DNA from: Halioxenophilus aromaticivorans
GTDB taxonomy: Bacteria; Pseudomonadota; Gammaproteobacteria; Pseudomonadales; Cellvibrionaceae
DNA length: 64,000 nucleotides
Assembly (NCBI RefSeq): GCF_042850945.1
Contig: NZ_AP031496.1
Coordinates: 4,464,001-4,528,000, forward strand
Direction of reading: 5' to 3'
In this document: one piece after another, positions 18,566-27,103 of the stretch
Layout: every line of letters starts with the position of its first letter
Numbering within the stretch: position 1 is the first letter of the stretch
Program-made: the position numbers and the translations under genes
Notes under the pieces: generated by a model
What the model was told of the DNA's origin: nothing
Databases searched by the model: none
What the model saw: only the letters and a program-made list of their open reading frames with translations

Positions 18566-20425
18566 ATGCCTGCCATCTCTTCCAACGACTTGCGGCTCAT
18601 CACCGACTTTTTGTCCGAAAGCCTGCCTTTCGATGAGCTGGAGTTTGAAGATTTAGACCGCCTAGCCACACAACTTGTCATTCAATATCACCGCCGTGGT
18701 GATCACCTAGATACCGACCACTGCACCCCCGGCCTGCGCATTTTGCGCAGCGGTGCGGTGGAGCTTGTGGATAATCAAAAAGAATTAATAGAACGCCTAG
18801 CGGAAAGCGAAAGCTTTAACCTGCACGGCATTAACGAAGAACGGCCCGGGGTTGGCGCAGAGTTTATCGAAGACTCCCTGGTGTACTTTCTGCCCATGGC
18901 AGACTACCAAGCACTGCGCCAGCAACACCGGCACATAGACCGCTACTTTCACTCCCAACGTGGCCGCCGGGTACGGCGAGCTGCCCGTCAAACCAGTGCA
19001 CCATCCTATTTAACACGCCGGCTAAGCACGCTTATGTCCAGCAAATTGGTGAGTGTGCGGCCGGACAACACCATTCAAGAAACCGCCTTGGTCATGGGCC
19101 AAAGACGTGTTTCCTGCGCCCTGGTTATTGATGATGAAGAATTACTAGGCATCATCACCGATCGCGATCTGCGCTCTCGAGTGGTGGCCAGGAATTTTGC
19201 CTTTAATCGGTTGGTAAGCGAAGTTATGACGCCCTCGCCGCAATGCATGCTGGACTCTGACAATGTGTTTGATGCCACTTTATTTATGACCGAAAAAGGC
19301 ATTCACCACATTCCCATCGAAAACAACCAGCAGCAATTGGTGGGGATTGTTACCGCATCGGATCTTATGCTTGTACGGCAAAACGACCCAGTGTACTTAG
19401 TGACCCACGTTAAACGTCAAAACAGCGTGCAAGGCTTGGCGCAAATTTGCCAACAATTGCCCCAGTTAATGAGCCAGTGGATCGGCTCGGGCGGCCGTGC
19501 TCATCAAGTCAGCCGAATTCTCACCGCCATCAGCGATGGTGTAACTCGCCGTTTAATCGACATGGCCATTGATGAGCTGGGGCCACCGCCGGTGTCATTC
19601 GCCTGGATGGGGTTTGGCTCACAGGGCCGGGGCGAACAATTGCTGGGGGCTGATCAAGACAACGGCTTATTGCTCAGTGACAGCGTAAAACCAGAACACG
19701 CCAGCTATTTTGAAACCCTGGCGCACCGTGTGTGCGATGGTTTGAATACCTGCGGTTACCCCTATTGCCACGGCAAGGTCATGGCCACCACCGACCAATG
19801 GCGCCAACCACTGCGGGGTTGGAAAGACACCGTTGATAGCTGGACCAAAGCCCCGACTAAAGACGCCGTCATGCGGGTCAGTATTTTTTTTGATGTGCGC
19901 TGTATCTATGGCGACCCCCATCTAGTAGACGAACTGCAAGACCATATGCTGGAGCGATCGCAAAGCAATAGCATTTTTATTGCCGCCCTGGCGGAAAATG
20001 TTCTGGATGCGCCGGCGCCACTGGGTTTATTCCGCCAATTTGTGGTGGAACGCAGCGGAGAACATCGATCACACCTTGACTTAAAAACCCGAGCTGTTGC
20101 TATTATTGTCGATATAGCCAGAATCCACGCCCTGGCCAATGGTATAAAAGCCATTAATACCCACGCTCGGTTGAAAGAACTTATGCAAACCAAAGTACTT
20201 GCCATCAGTGACGCTCGCAATCTGCAAGACGCCTGGAACGTGATAATGCAAATTCGCTGTGAACATCAGGCGGAGCAAGTTGAAAAAGGCGACGATGTGT
20301 CCAACTACATCAACCCCGACCGCATGTCTAAATTGGTAAAACGGCAGCTGCGTGATGCTTTCTCTGTGATATCCGATGCCGAACAAGGCGTTTCTCAACG
20401 CTATCGCCCCGGACTTGGCAGGTGA
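18566..20425 (+). CDS. CBS-pair / DUF294 putative nucleotidyltransferase
   Basis: Cytoplasmic regulatory protein of 619 residues. The N-terminal ~140 residues resemble a cyclic-nucleotide-binding-type domain. Two CBS motifs follow (about 155-275, with GIITDRDLRSRVV and GIVTASDLMLVR), which usually bind adenylates. A DUF294 nucleotidyltransferase-like domain carries GSQGRGEQLLGADQDNG, with the GS and paired Asp of that superfamily, and then the DUF294 C-terminal helices. It overlaps the next gene by four bases (GTGA). DUF294 genes often accompany actP/acs-type symporters, so a role in sensing energy or nucleotide state for acetate use is plausible but inferred. Confidence 0.88.
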   Translation: MPAISSNDLRLITDFLSESLPFDELEFEDLDRLATQLVIQYHRRGDHLDTDHCTPGLRILRSGAVELVDNQKELIERLAESESFNLHGINEERPGVGAEFIEDSLVYFLPMADYQALRQQHRHIDRYFHSQRGRRVRRAARQTSAPSYLTRRLSTLMSSKLVSVRPDNTIQETALVMGQRRVSCALVIDDEELLGIITDRDLRSRVVARNFAFNRLVSEVMTPSPQCMLDSDNVFDATLFMTEKGIHHIPIENNQQQLVGIVTASDLMLVRQNDPVYLVTHVKRQNSVQGLAQICQQLPQLMSQWIGSGGRAHQVSRILTAISDGVTRRLIDMAIDELGPPPVSFAWMGFGSQGRGEQLLGADQDNGLLLSDSVKPEHASYFETLAHRVCDGLNTCGYPYCHGKVMATTDQWRQPLRGWKDTVDSWTKAPTKDAVMRVSIFFDVRCIYGDPHLVDELQDHMLERSQSNSIFIAALAENVLDAPAPLGLFRQFVVERSGEHRSHLDLKTRAVAIIVDIARIHALANGIKAINTHARLKELMQTKVLAISDARNLQDAWNVIMQIRCEHQAEQVEKGDDVSNYINPDRMSKLVKRQLRDAFSVISDAEQGVSQRYRPGLGR

Positions 20426-21078
20426 CTTGGCAGAACGTTTATCTCCGCTTCGCCAGGCGTCTTTCACGCAGTAAACTCCAGGCCTCCAACCCTTGCACAC
20501 CGCTGTTACGGCGGTGTTGGCAGAGCCTGCCCTCCCCTAATCAAAGCGCCTTTTTGGCGGTGGATCTCGAGACCTCTTCGCTCAGCACCGCCGATGGCGA
20601 AATACTCAGTGCCGGCTGGGTGGCGTTGGATAATCAGCAAATACTGTTACACACCGCCCAACATCACCTAATAGCGGCGGAAAATAGCGTTGGCCAAAGC
20701 GCCGCCATCCACCACCTGCGCGACTGCGATCTGCTGGCGGGCAAACACACACAAACCCTATTGGAAGCACTACTAGAGGCAGCCCAGGGCCGAGTATTAC
20801 TCTTCCATAACGCCAGCCTGGATATGGCTTTTCTAAATCAACTTTGCCAAAACCTCTGTGGCACCGACTTGCTGTTGCCCTATGAGGACACGCTGGTAAA
20901 CGAAAAGCAAAAGCTCACCCACCAAGGCAAAGTGATTGCACAAGGCGACCTGACCTTGGCCGAGTGTCGCAATCGGTACCACCTGCCCTACTATGCCGGC
21001 CACAACGCACTGAACGATGCCCTGGCCACGGCGGAGTTATACGCCGCGCAGCAAAGCCACGCCCGCAGCAACACATAA
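20422..21078 (+). CDS. DEDDh 3'-5' exonuclease (DnaQ-like)
   Basis: 218-residue nuclease of the DnaQ/RNase T superfamily. Exo I is FLAVDLETSS with the catalytic Asp and Glu, Exo II is HNASLDMAFL, and Exo III is the terminal YAGHNALNDALATAEL with His and Asp. It starts with GTG overlapping the stop of the CBS/DUF294 gene, the same pairing seen in many actP neighbourhoods. The first 40 residues are basic and variable. The substrate (DNA, RNA or nucleotide) is not determined by sequence. Confidence 0.88.
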   Translation: MTWQNVYLRFARRLSRSKLQASNPCTPLLRRCWQSLPSPNQSAFLAVDLETSSLSTADGEILSAGWVALDNQQILLHTAQHHLIAAENSVGQSAAIHHLRDCDLLAGKHTQTLLEALLEAAQGRVLLFHNASLDMAFLNQLCQNLCGTDLLLPYEDTLVNEKQKLTHQGKVIAQGDLTLAECRNRYHLPYYAGHNALNDALATAELYAAQQSHARSNT

Positions 21079-21149
21079 TCACTGATCTACCCTGGCGGCC
21101 CTGTTCGTATCATTGGATTGATGCACCAATCAATACGAGCACTGAAACC

Positions 21150-21683
21150 ATGAAGATGACGCTAATACGGTCGGTCACCCGCGCCGTCCTCCTATGCCTA
21201 ATCCTTTGGCCCGTGCTCTCCACGGCGGAGACAGCACAGCAGCACGCTACGCCGCCAAACTTTAAGCCCATTGGCGCTGCCACGCTAAAGGTTGCGCTGT
21301 TTCGAATATACGACGCTCAATTGTCCTCGCCCAGTGGTGAGTACCTGCCCAAGGAAGAACCCCTGCTGCTGGAGTTGAAATACCGCCGGGAAATACACCG
21401 AGACAAACTAGTCGAAAAAACCAAGCAACAGCTAGCCGATCGTATTGAACCGGAGCTGCTTACCGACGTGACTGCCACGTTAAAAAGCTTGTGGCCCAGC
21501 GTCACGGATGGTGATGTGGTCGCATTTTTGCTTAACCCCAACGGTAACGGCATTTTTTACTACAACGGTCAGCACCTCGGTGCCCTGCCCCACCCTCAAT
21601 TTAATCGGGCCTTTATGGACATTTGGCTGGGGCAGGATTCCAGTTACCCTAAATTGGCCAGCAAACTGCGCGGAGAGCGATAA
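21150..21683 (+). CDS. Exported chalcone-isomerase-like protein
   Basis: About 177 residues with a signal peptide (MKMTLIRSVTRAVLLCLILW, cleavage near STA-ET). The mature part, from FKPIGAATLKVALFRIYDAQL to DPFNRAFMDIWLG-like NRAFMDIWLGQ, fits the bacterial chalcone-isomerase-like family (periplasmic, not flavonoid enzymes). ATG 21150 is chosen because it begins the signal peptide; the longer frame from 20964 lies inside the exonuclease gene. The stop overlaps the next ATG (TAATG). No activity can be assigned. Confidence 0.82.
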   Translation: MKMTLIRSVTRAVLLCLILWPVLSTAETAQQHATPPNFKPIGAATLKVALFRIYDAQLSSPSGEYLPKEEPLLLELKYRREIHRDKLVEKTKQQLADRIEPELLTDVTATLKSLWPSVTDGDVVAFLLNPNGNGIFYYNGQHLGALPHPQFNRAFMDIWLGQDSSYPKLASKLRGER

Positions 21684-22252
21684 TGGGTAAACGGATTAAC
21701 GGTGCAGCACTACTGCTAGTGATATTACTGGCCGGCTGCAGTACGTCGGTCTACGAATACCAAAACAACCAACCAGCTTTAATGCTGGAAGATTTTTTTA
21801 GCGGCCACTTAGTTGCCCATGGCTTATTAAAAAGCCGCACAGGCACTGTTAAACGACGTTTCACAGCCACCATCGATGCTCGCTGGGATGGCGACACCGG
21901 TTGGCTGGACGAATCATTTTTATTTGACGACGGTGAACAACAAACCCGCTGTTGGACGCTAACCAAAACCGACCAAGGATACCGAGGCACCGCGGGCGAT
22001 GTCGTTGGCGTGGCAGACGGTGTGGTTGCCGGTAATACACTGCACTGGGTGTACCAGTTAAAAGTGCCGGTGGGCGGCAGAGAGTGGGTTCTGACCCTGG
22101 ACGACTGGTTGGTGTTGGTGGATAACGATACGCTTATTAACACCACCGACTTAAAAAAATGGGGATTTAAAGTCGCGGAACTGGTGCTAAGTATTCGCCG
22201 AGAAGGTGATACACCGGTCGGTAATTTTGAAAACTGCCCCGCCAAGAATTAA
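21683..22252 (+). CDS. DUF3833 lipoprotein
   Basis: Predicted lipoprotein with lipobox LLAGC at about 16-20. The mature 170 residues match the DUF3833 pattern: LEDFFSGHLVAHGLLKSRTG near the start, an FLFDDGEQQTRCW block and a closing KWGFKVAELVLSIRR. Coupled to the chalcone-isomerase-like gene by a TAATG overlap; these two families are frequently neighbours. Both are probably envelope proteins, of unknown function. Confidence 0.88.
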   Translation: MGKRINGAALLLVILLAGCSTSVYEYQNNQPALMLEDFFSGHLVAHGLLKSRTGTVKRRFTATIDARWDGDTGWLDESFLFDDGEQQTRCWTLTKTDQGYRGTAGDVVGVADGVVAGNTLHWVYQLKVPVGGREWVLTLDDWLVLVDNDTLINTTDLKKWGFKVAELVLSIRREGDTPVGNFENCPAKN

Positions 22253-22282
22253 TTTTTTGCCCACGGATCACTATCAACCAAC

Positions 22283-23008
22283 ATGCCGATTAACACTGCA
22301 AGTATCGACCCTAAAGAGGTAGAACAATTTTCCAAAATTGCCGATCTTTGGTGGGATGACTCAGGGCCATTTTGGCCTCTGCATGTTCTGAACAACGTAA
22401 GGTTGAAATGGATTCGATCTGAGCTCAGCCTGCCAAATACGGCCAAGCCACTTGAAGGAATGTCGGTTTTAGATGTCGGCTGTGGTGGTGGTATTTTGAG
22501 TGAATCCTTGGCCAAGCTCGGCGCTTCGGTCACGGCCATCGATGTGGTGGAGCGGAATATTAACGTCGCCAAGCTCCACGCCCAACAAGCGCACCACACC
22601 ATCGACTACCAACTGACCACCGCAGAAGACTTAGCCCAAACCGCAGCACAGTTCGATGTAGTATTTAATATGGAAGTGGTGGAACACGTGGCCGATTTAA
22701 AACAATTTATGGCCGCTGGCTGTACTTTAGTCAAACCCCAAGGCCATATGTTTGTGGCGACCATTAATCGCAATTGGCTGGCGTGGTTGGTCGCAATATT
22801 TGGTGCAGAGACGGTATTGAGGTGGTTACCCAAAGGCACCCATCGTTATTCACTGTTGAGAACGCCCGAGGAAATTAACCAACAATTGCTGCACAATAAT
22901 TTAACCGTTACGAGCCGCACCGGCGTACGCGTCAACCCTCTTACTAAATCCATGGCGCTTACGCGGTTTACCGGCATTAATTACATGCTACATGCCCGTA
23001 AAGCCTAG
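22283..23008 (+). CDS. ubiG: Ubiquinone biosynthesis O-methyltransferase
   Basis: Performs the two O-methylations of ubiquinone synthesis using S-adenosylmethionine. 241 residues. KIADLWWDDSGPFWPLHVLN near the N-terminus and the SAM motif VLDVGCGGGILSESLA are diagnostic of UbiG; NRNWLAWLVAIFGAE follows the usual pattern. The gene ends with a four-base overlap against the convergent DUF3429 gene. Confidence 0.96.
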   Translation: MPINTASIDPKEVEQFSKIADLWWDDSGPFWPLHVLNNVRLKWIRSELSLPNTAKPLEGMSVLDVGCGGGILSESLAKLGASVTAIDVVERNINVAKLHAQQAHHTIDYQLTTAEDLAQTAAQFDVVFNMEVVEHVADLKQFMAAGCTLVKPQGHMFVATINRNWLAWLVAIFGAETVLRWLPKGTHRYSLLRTPEEINQQLLHNNLTVTSRTGVRVNPLTKSMALTRFTGINYMLHARKA

Positions 23009-23475
23009 TTCGTAAAGCTTAGTTCGTAAACACTCATTACCACTAGTACCACCACAACTATTGCCGTGACGATTTTGCGATGAAACCAATAATCGGCAGT
23101 AATTTTTCCATTCACGAACAGAGCCCTATCCAACCACAACACCCAGGCGAACAACGTTGCTAAAATTAAGTAGCGCAGTCCGCCGTCACTGGCGATAACA
23201 CCCAGCCACAATAAAATAGCCTGTGCATTGGCCACCAGCGCAGTTTTGCGTTCGGATGAGTCATCATGCAATGAGCTTTGACTAAGATTACTCCCCCAGG
23301 AACTGCCCATCATAAATGCGGCGATCACCGTCGCGTAGAGGGTGAGAGCGTGATGGGTGCTACCCAACAACGGTAATTCACTCACCCCCAAAAAGATAAA
23401 GCCGGCCAAGCCCCAGAAGGGAATGGTGCCCGCGTAGGTGAGGCGCTTTTGCAAAGGATTCATAGCAAGAACCAT
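23005..23475 (-). CDS. DUF3429 membrane protein
   Basis: About 156 residues with five hydrophobic helices, beginning MNPLQKRLTYAGTIPFWGLAG and containing the MMGSSWGSNL segment typical of DUF3429. Inner membrane, function unknown. The start is uncertain: TTG 23481, ATG 23475 and ATG 23463 are in frame and none has a strong ribosome site. Convergent with ubiG and divergent from the PQQ dehydrogenase. Confidence 0.8.
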   Translation of the reverse strand: MVLAMNPLQKRLTYAGTIPFWGLAGFIFLGVSELPLLGSTHHALTLYATVIAAFMMGSSWGSNLSQSSLHDDSSERKTALVANAQAILLWLGVIASDGGLRYLILATLFAWVLWLDRALFVNGKITADYWFHRKIVTAIVVVVLVVMSVYELSFTN

Positions 23476-23636
23476 GGTCAAATAGCCAGTTACGCCGTCG
23501 GCAAGTCCGCGGATTAACCCGCTACGAAAGCAATCAACGTGACCTAAAAGCTCTAGTTGTTAACGCCAACCCTTGAATGGTATCCGCCCTCATTGAATGC
23601 CCCAAGCATTCATGCCTTTCAAAAATATTTGAAAAT

Positions 23637-23652
23637 TGTGAACTTTATCACA
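23637..23652 (+). promoter_or_regulatory. CRP/Vfr-like binding site
   Basis: TGTGA-ACTTTA-TCACA is a perfect match to the TGTGA-N6-TCACA CRP core. It lies about 160 bases before the DUF3429 start and 420 before the PQQ dehydrogenase start, so either could be the target. Confidence 0.5.
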
Positions 23653-23658
23653 CAAAAG

Positions 23659-23672
23659 TTGATCTCAATCAC
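23659..23672 (+). promoter_or_regulatory. FNR/Anr-like box
   Basis: TTGAT-CTCA-ATCAC matches nine of ten positions of the TTGAT-N4-ATCAA consensus and lies seven bases after the CRP-like site. The pairing suggests oxygen and carbon control of a neighbouring promoter. Confidence 0.42.
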
Positions 23673-24070
23673 ATGACGCGAAGAGTCCCACGATTTCGTC
23701 ATAAGCAAACGATGTGCAACCCGCGTAACCGAACTCAACGGGGTTAACTTGCCCGACATTCGGTAACGCAAGGCAAAGGAACATTGCTCTCGCTCACAGC
23801 AGACGATGTAACTGCGGCAGTCGGTTCAGCGCCCGATATCCCACGGCGTACCATGCTGCTCACCAATGCCATACCAACCCACCCGCAAGACGTATTTTCA
23901 TTCACGCCGATAACAGTCGTTGATGGCGACGGTTTATGACGGGCATGCAAAAGCGCCAGGCCGAGTTGTGCCCATCGTTTGCTGCCGCGTGTTTAGCGCG
24001 GCCAGTGAATGACGGCATTCACCACTGCGGATTCTTCGCCCTACCCCCTTTTTAATCTTGGAGAATCGTC

Positions 24071-26638
24071 GTGGATGAAACGCAAAACGTGAACAAGCCC
24101 TCCGGCTGGCTACCTTTGCTCGTTGGGGCTCTGGTGGTTTTGGTGGGCCTGGCCTTTATCGTTGGTGGCTTTTGGCTAATAGCTGTTGGAGGCTCATGGT
24201 ATTACGGCATTGCCGGGTTAACGCTGCTGGCTGCAGGGGTTTTATTGATGCAGCGAAAACGCAGTGGCGCCTACGTGTTTGGCGTGGTTCTGCTGGCCAG
24301 CTTTATTTGGTCGGCGTGGGAATCAGGTTTGGATTACTGGCGCTGGGTACCCAGGTTCGATGTTATTTTAATACTCGCCATTCTGGTGGCGCTGTGCCTG
24401 CCGCGCCTGCGCAACCCCTTTAATAAAGGCACAGCCTATGGTTTTTTCGGCGCTGGCGTGGCCGGTTTTTTAGTGGCCTTTGGTTTGGCCTTTGTGCCAC
24501 ACGGCGTTACCCACGCTGTGGCTGGCCTCGCTTCGCCTAGCACAGCAGGCTTCCAAACTAATATTCAATCACCGCAGCAAGCCTCCCTCTCCGGTGATCA
24601 AATTGCCGATGGCGATTGGCCCAGCTACGGCCGAGGTGGCGATGCTTTGCGTTATTCACCGTTAACTCAAATCAACAAAGACAACGTGGCATCGTTGACC
24701 AAGGCTTGGACCTTTCGCACAGGCGATCTTCCCAGCGAACGATGGGGAGCCGAAACCACACCGCTCAAGGTGGGCAATCAACTGTATTTGTGCAGTTCGC
24801 GCAATATTATGATGTCCTTGGACGCCAACTCCGGCGAAGAGATTTGGCGCTACGATCCGAAGGTTGACGATACCACCATTCCCTACACCGCCGCCTGCCG
24901 AGGCGTAACCTATCTCGATGTGAGCCAGCTGCCCAATTCAACCGACAGCAACGATGAAACTGTGCTGACCGAGGTTGCCAATGCCACCATCCAAGGCACA
25001 CAGACCAGTGCCACCAAATTGGAAGTAGAAACCTTCGCCGAAGATACCGTAATCACAGCGGATAGTTTCTGCCAACAGCGCATTATTGAAGGCACCTTGG
25101 ATAGCCGCATCATTGCGGTGGACGCCGCCACGGGCAAACCCTGCACCGACTTTGGTGATAACGGTGAGGTTGATATTACCCAGGGCATGGGCGTACCAGA
25201 CGGCCAAAGTTATATGGTGGCGATTAACTCGGCGCCAGTGATCGTTAACGGCGTTATTATTACCGGCCACCAGGTAACCGACGGCCAATATCGCTGGGGT
25301 CCTTCCGGTGTTATTCAGGGCTTTGATGCTGTTACCGGCGAGTTGAAATGGGCCTGGGATGTGGGCGCGCCTGAGCGATCCGGTGCACCGGCCGCGGGAG
25401 AAACCTACACCAAGGGCCCCCCCAATATGTGGACCTCTGCCACCGGCGATGAACAACTGGGCTTAGTGTATTTGCCCATGGGCAATTCCTCGGCCGACTA
25501 CTGGAGCAGCTCTCGACGCGATTTCGAAACGCCCTACACCACTGCACTGGTGGCGTTGAATGTAAAAACCGGCAAGCCAGAGTGGAAATTCCAAACCGTG
25601 CATATGGACGTTTGGGACTACGATTTAGGCTCGCAGGTGAGCTTAATTGACTACCCCGATAAAAACGGTCACTCTGTGCCGGCTGTGGTATTACCCAGCA
25701 AACAAGGCGACATTTATATTTTAGACCGTCGCACCGGCAAACCCTTAACCGGTGTGGCCAACCTACCTGCCCCACCAGGCGGCGTGGAACCGCAGATGCG
25801 CGCAGCCACCCAGCCGCATTCACTGTACCACACGTTGCGTAAACCAGATTTAACCGAAAGAGATATGTGGGGCATTACGCCGTTTGACCAAATGTACTGC
25901 CGCATTAACTTTAAGCGAGCCTCCTATAAAGGTTTTTACACCCCACCCACCAGCGAAACCCATTGGATTGAATACCCCGGCTACAATGGCGGCTCAGACT
26001 GGGGCAGCGTTGCCATTGATCCTAACAGAGGCATTATGGTCGCCAATTACAACGATATGCCCAACTACAACCAGCTGGTACCGCGCGACGAAGCCAATAA
26101 ATTGGGTTGGTTACCTAGGGATCAGCAAACACAATCCGACGGCAACACCGCGGAAGGTGCCGGTGACCCGCAGGAAGGCGTGCCCTACGCCATCGATGTC
26201 AACGCAGGCTGGCGAGTAAAACTGACTGGCATGCTATGCAAAGAGCCACCCTACGGCGGCATCCGCGCCATTGAGTTGGCGTCCGGCCGCACCCTGTGGG
26301 ACCGACCAATTGGCACCGCGCGCAAAAATGGCCCCTTCGGAATATCCTCTCACCTGCCCATCAACATTGGCACGCCCAATAATGGCGGCTCGGTGATTTC
26401 CGCCAGCGGTTTAATATTTATCGCCGCCGCCACCGACGATTTAATCCGAGCCATTGATATCAACACCGGAGAAACGGTTTGGCAGGACACTCTGCCAGCC
26501 GGCGGCCAAGCAACACCGATGATCTACCAACAGGACGGCAAGGAATATTTAGTGATTGTGGCGGCCGGCCATCACTTTATGGAAACTAAAGAGGGAGATT
26601 ACGTGATTGCCTACGCTCTGCCGGGCAACAAAGCGTAA
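24071..26638 (+). CDS. Membrane-bound PQQ-dependent dehydrogenase (glucose/quinate/shikimate family)
   Basis: 855-residue quinoprotein. Five N-terminal hydrophobic helices (about residues 14-155) anchor it in the inner membrane. The large periplasmic domain from about 180 is an eight-bladed propeller with blade repeats such as VVALNVKTGKPEWKFQTVHM and the PQQ/Ca-site region HMDVWDYDLGSQ. It oxidises a sugar or cyclitol in the periplasm and passes electrons to ubiquinone. An insert of about 50 residues (DVSQLPNSTDSND onward) makes it longer than E. coli Gcd. The substrate (glucose, quinate, other) is unresolved. GTG start with GGAG upstream, and a strong terminator follows. Confidence 0.9.
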   Translation: MDETQNVNKPSGWLPLLVGALVVLVGLAFIVGGFWLIAVGGSWYYGIAGLTLLAAGVLLMQRKRSGAYVFGVVLLASFIWSAWESGLDYWRWVPRFDVILILAILVALCLPRLRNPFNKGTAYGFFGAGVAGFLVAFGLAFVPHGVTHAVAGLASPSTAGFQTNIQSPQQASLSGDQIADGDWPSYGRGGDALRYSPLTQINKDNVASLTKAWTFRTGDLPSERWGAETTPLKVGNQLYLCSSRNIMMSLDANSGEEIWRYDPKVDDTTIPYTAACRGVTYLDVSQLPNSTDSNDETVLTEVANATIQGTQTSATKLEVETFAEDTVITADSFCQQRIIEGTLDSRIIAVDAATGKPCTDFGDNGEVDITQGMGVPDGQSYMVAINSAPVIVNGVIITGHQVTDGQYRWGPSGVIQGFDAVTGELKWAWDVGAPERSGAPAAGETYTKGPPNMWTSATGDEQLGLVYLPMGNSSADYWSSSRRDFETPYTTALVALNVKTGKPEWKFQTVHMDVWDYDLGSQVSLIDYPDKNGHSVPAVVLPSKQGDIYILDRRTGKPLTGVANLPAPPGGVEPQMRAATQPHSLYHTLRKPDLTERDMWGITPFDQMYCRINFKRASYKGFYTPPTSETHWIEYPGYNGGSDWGSVAIDPNRGIMVANYNDMPNYNQLVPRDEANKLGWLPRDQQTQSDGNTAEGAGDPQEGVPYAIDVNAGWRVKLTGMLCKEPPYGGIRAIELASGRTLWDRPIGTARKNGPFGISSHLPINIGTPNNGGSVISASGLIFIAAATDDLIRAIDINTGETVWQDTLPAGGQATPMIYQQDGKEYLVIVAAGHHFMETKEGDYVIAYALPGNKA

Positions 26639-26662
26639 ACCACCCTTTGCACCCCACCCAAC

Positions 26663-26693
26663 GCAAAAGCCCCGTCCAGGACGGGGCTTTTGC
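26663..26693 (+). terminator. Rho-independent terminator
   Basis: GCAAAAGCCCCGTCC (26663-26677) and GGACGGGGCTTTTGC (26679-26693) form a near-perfect long hairpin, with A/T at the stem base on both sides. It lies between the convergent dehydrogenase and PH-domain genes and could serve both strands. Confidence 0.85.
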
Positions 26694-26721
26694 ATCTTTA
26701 GAGCTTAGAAGTTCTAACGTG

Positions 26722-27087
26722 CTAGTGCGCTTTTACTAATTTGCGCAAACGGTCTGGGTCTGGCAGGCCTTCCACTTTTACTTCGGGTTCGTCGCCGGCG
26801 GTAAACACCGATATTTTACCGACGTTGAAGATTCGGTCGAACACCGATTGGTGCACCTTGATAGAGCGGATGTTGTCCAGGCTGATTTCGGTGCGATCTT
26901 TGCTTAAAAAGCCCTGCACTAAAACCAAGTCTTTTTCATCGACCTCCACCACGGTGGATCGGTTTTTGAGATACCAAATCAACAAAATAACAGCGCCAAC
27001 CACCACAGGTATCAACACCACCGCCAGGATAAAACCGAACGGATGGGCTTTAAACATGGCTGGGCTTTCTGAGTACTTCGCTTGCAA
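26722..27087 (-). CDS. Bacterial PH-domain (bPH2-like) membrane protein
   Basis: 121 residues with one hydrophobic helix (about 18-40, FILAVVLIPVVVGAVILLIW). The following pleckstrin-like module includes ISLDNIRSIKVHQSVFDRIFNVGKISV, the pattern of bacterial PH domains. Probably inner membrane with the domain in the cytosol; function unknown. The chosen TTG start has AAGGGGG just upstream; ATG 27054 is the alternative. It follows nhaC by 16 bases on the same strand, so the two are likely co-transcribed. Confidence 0.75.
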   Translation of the reverse strand: MQAKYSESPAMFKAHPFGFILAVVLIPVVVGAVILLIWYLKNRSTVVEVDEKDLVLVQGFLSKDRTEISLDNIRSIKVHQSVFDRIFNVGKISVFTAGDEPEVKVEGLPDPDRLRKLVKAH

Positions 27088-27103
27088 AATTCCCCCTTAA
27101 GAC

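Larger units (their letters stand above)
23476..24070. other. Long intergenic region upstream of the PQQ dehydrogenase
   Basis: 595 bases without a convincing gene. The part nearer the DUF3429 gene is AT-rich and carries the CRP-like and FNR-like boxes listed separately. The rest, 23700-24060, has short open frames on both strands that resemble no protein I know. Confidence 0.6.

Noticed and set aside
23744..23950. Open reading frame in the gap before the PQQ dehydrogenase
   Set aside because: Low-complexity composition, no ribosome site, no protein-like pattern.
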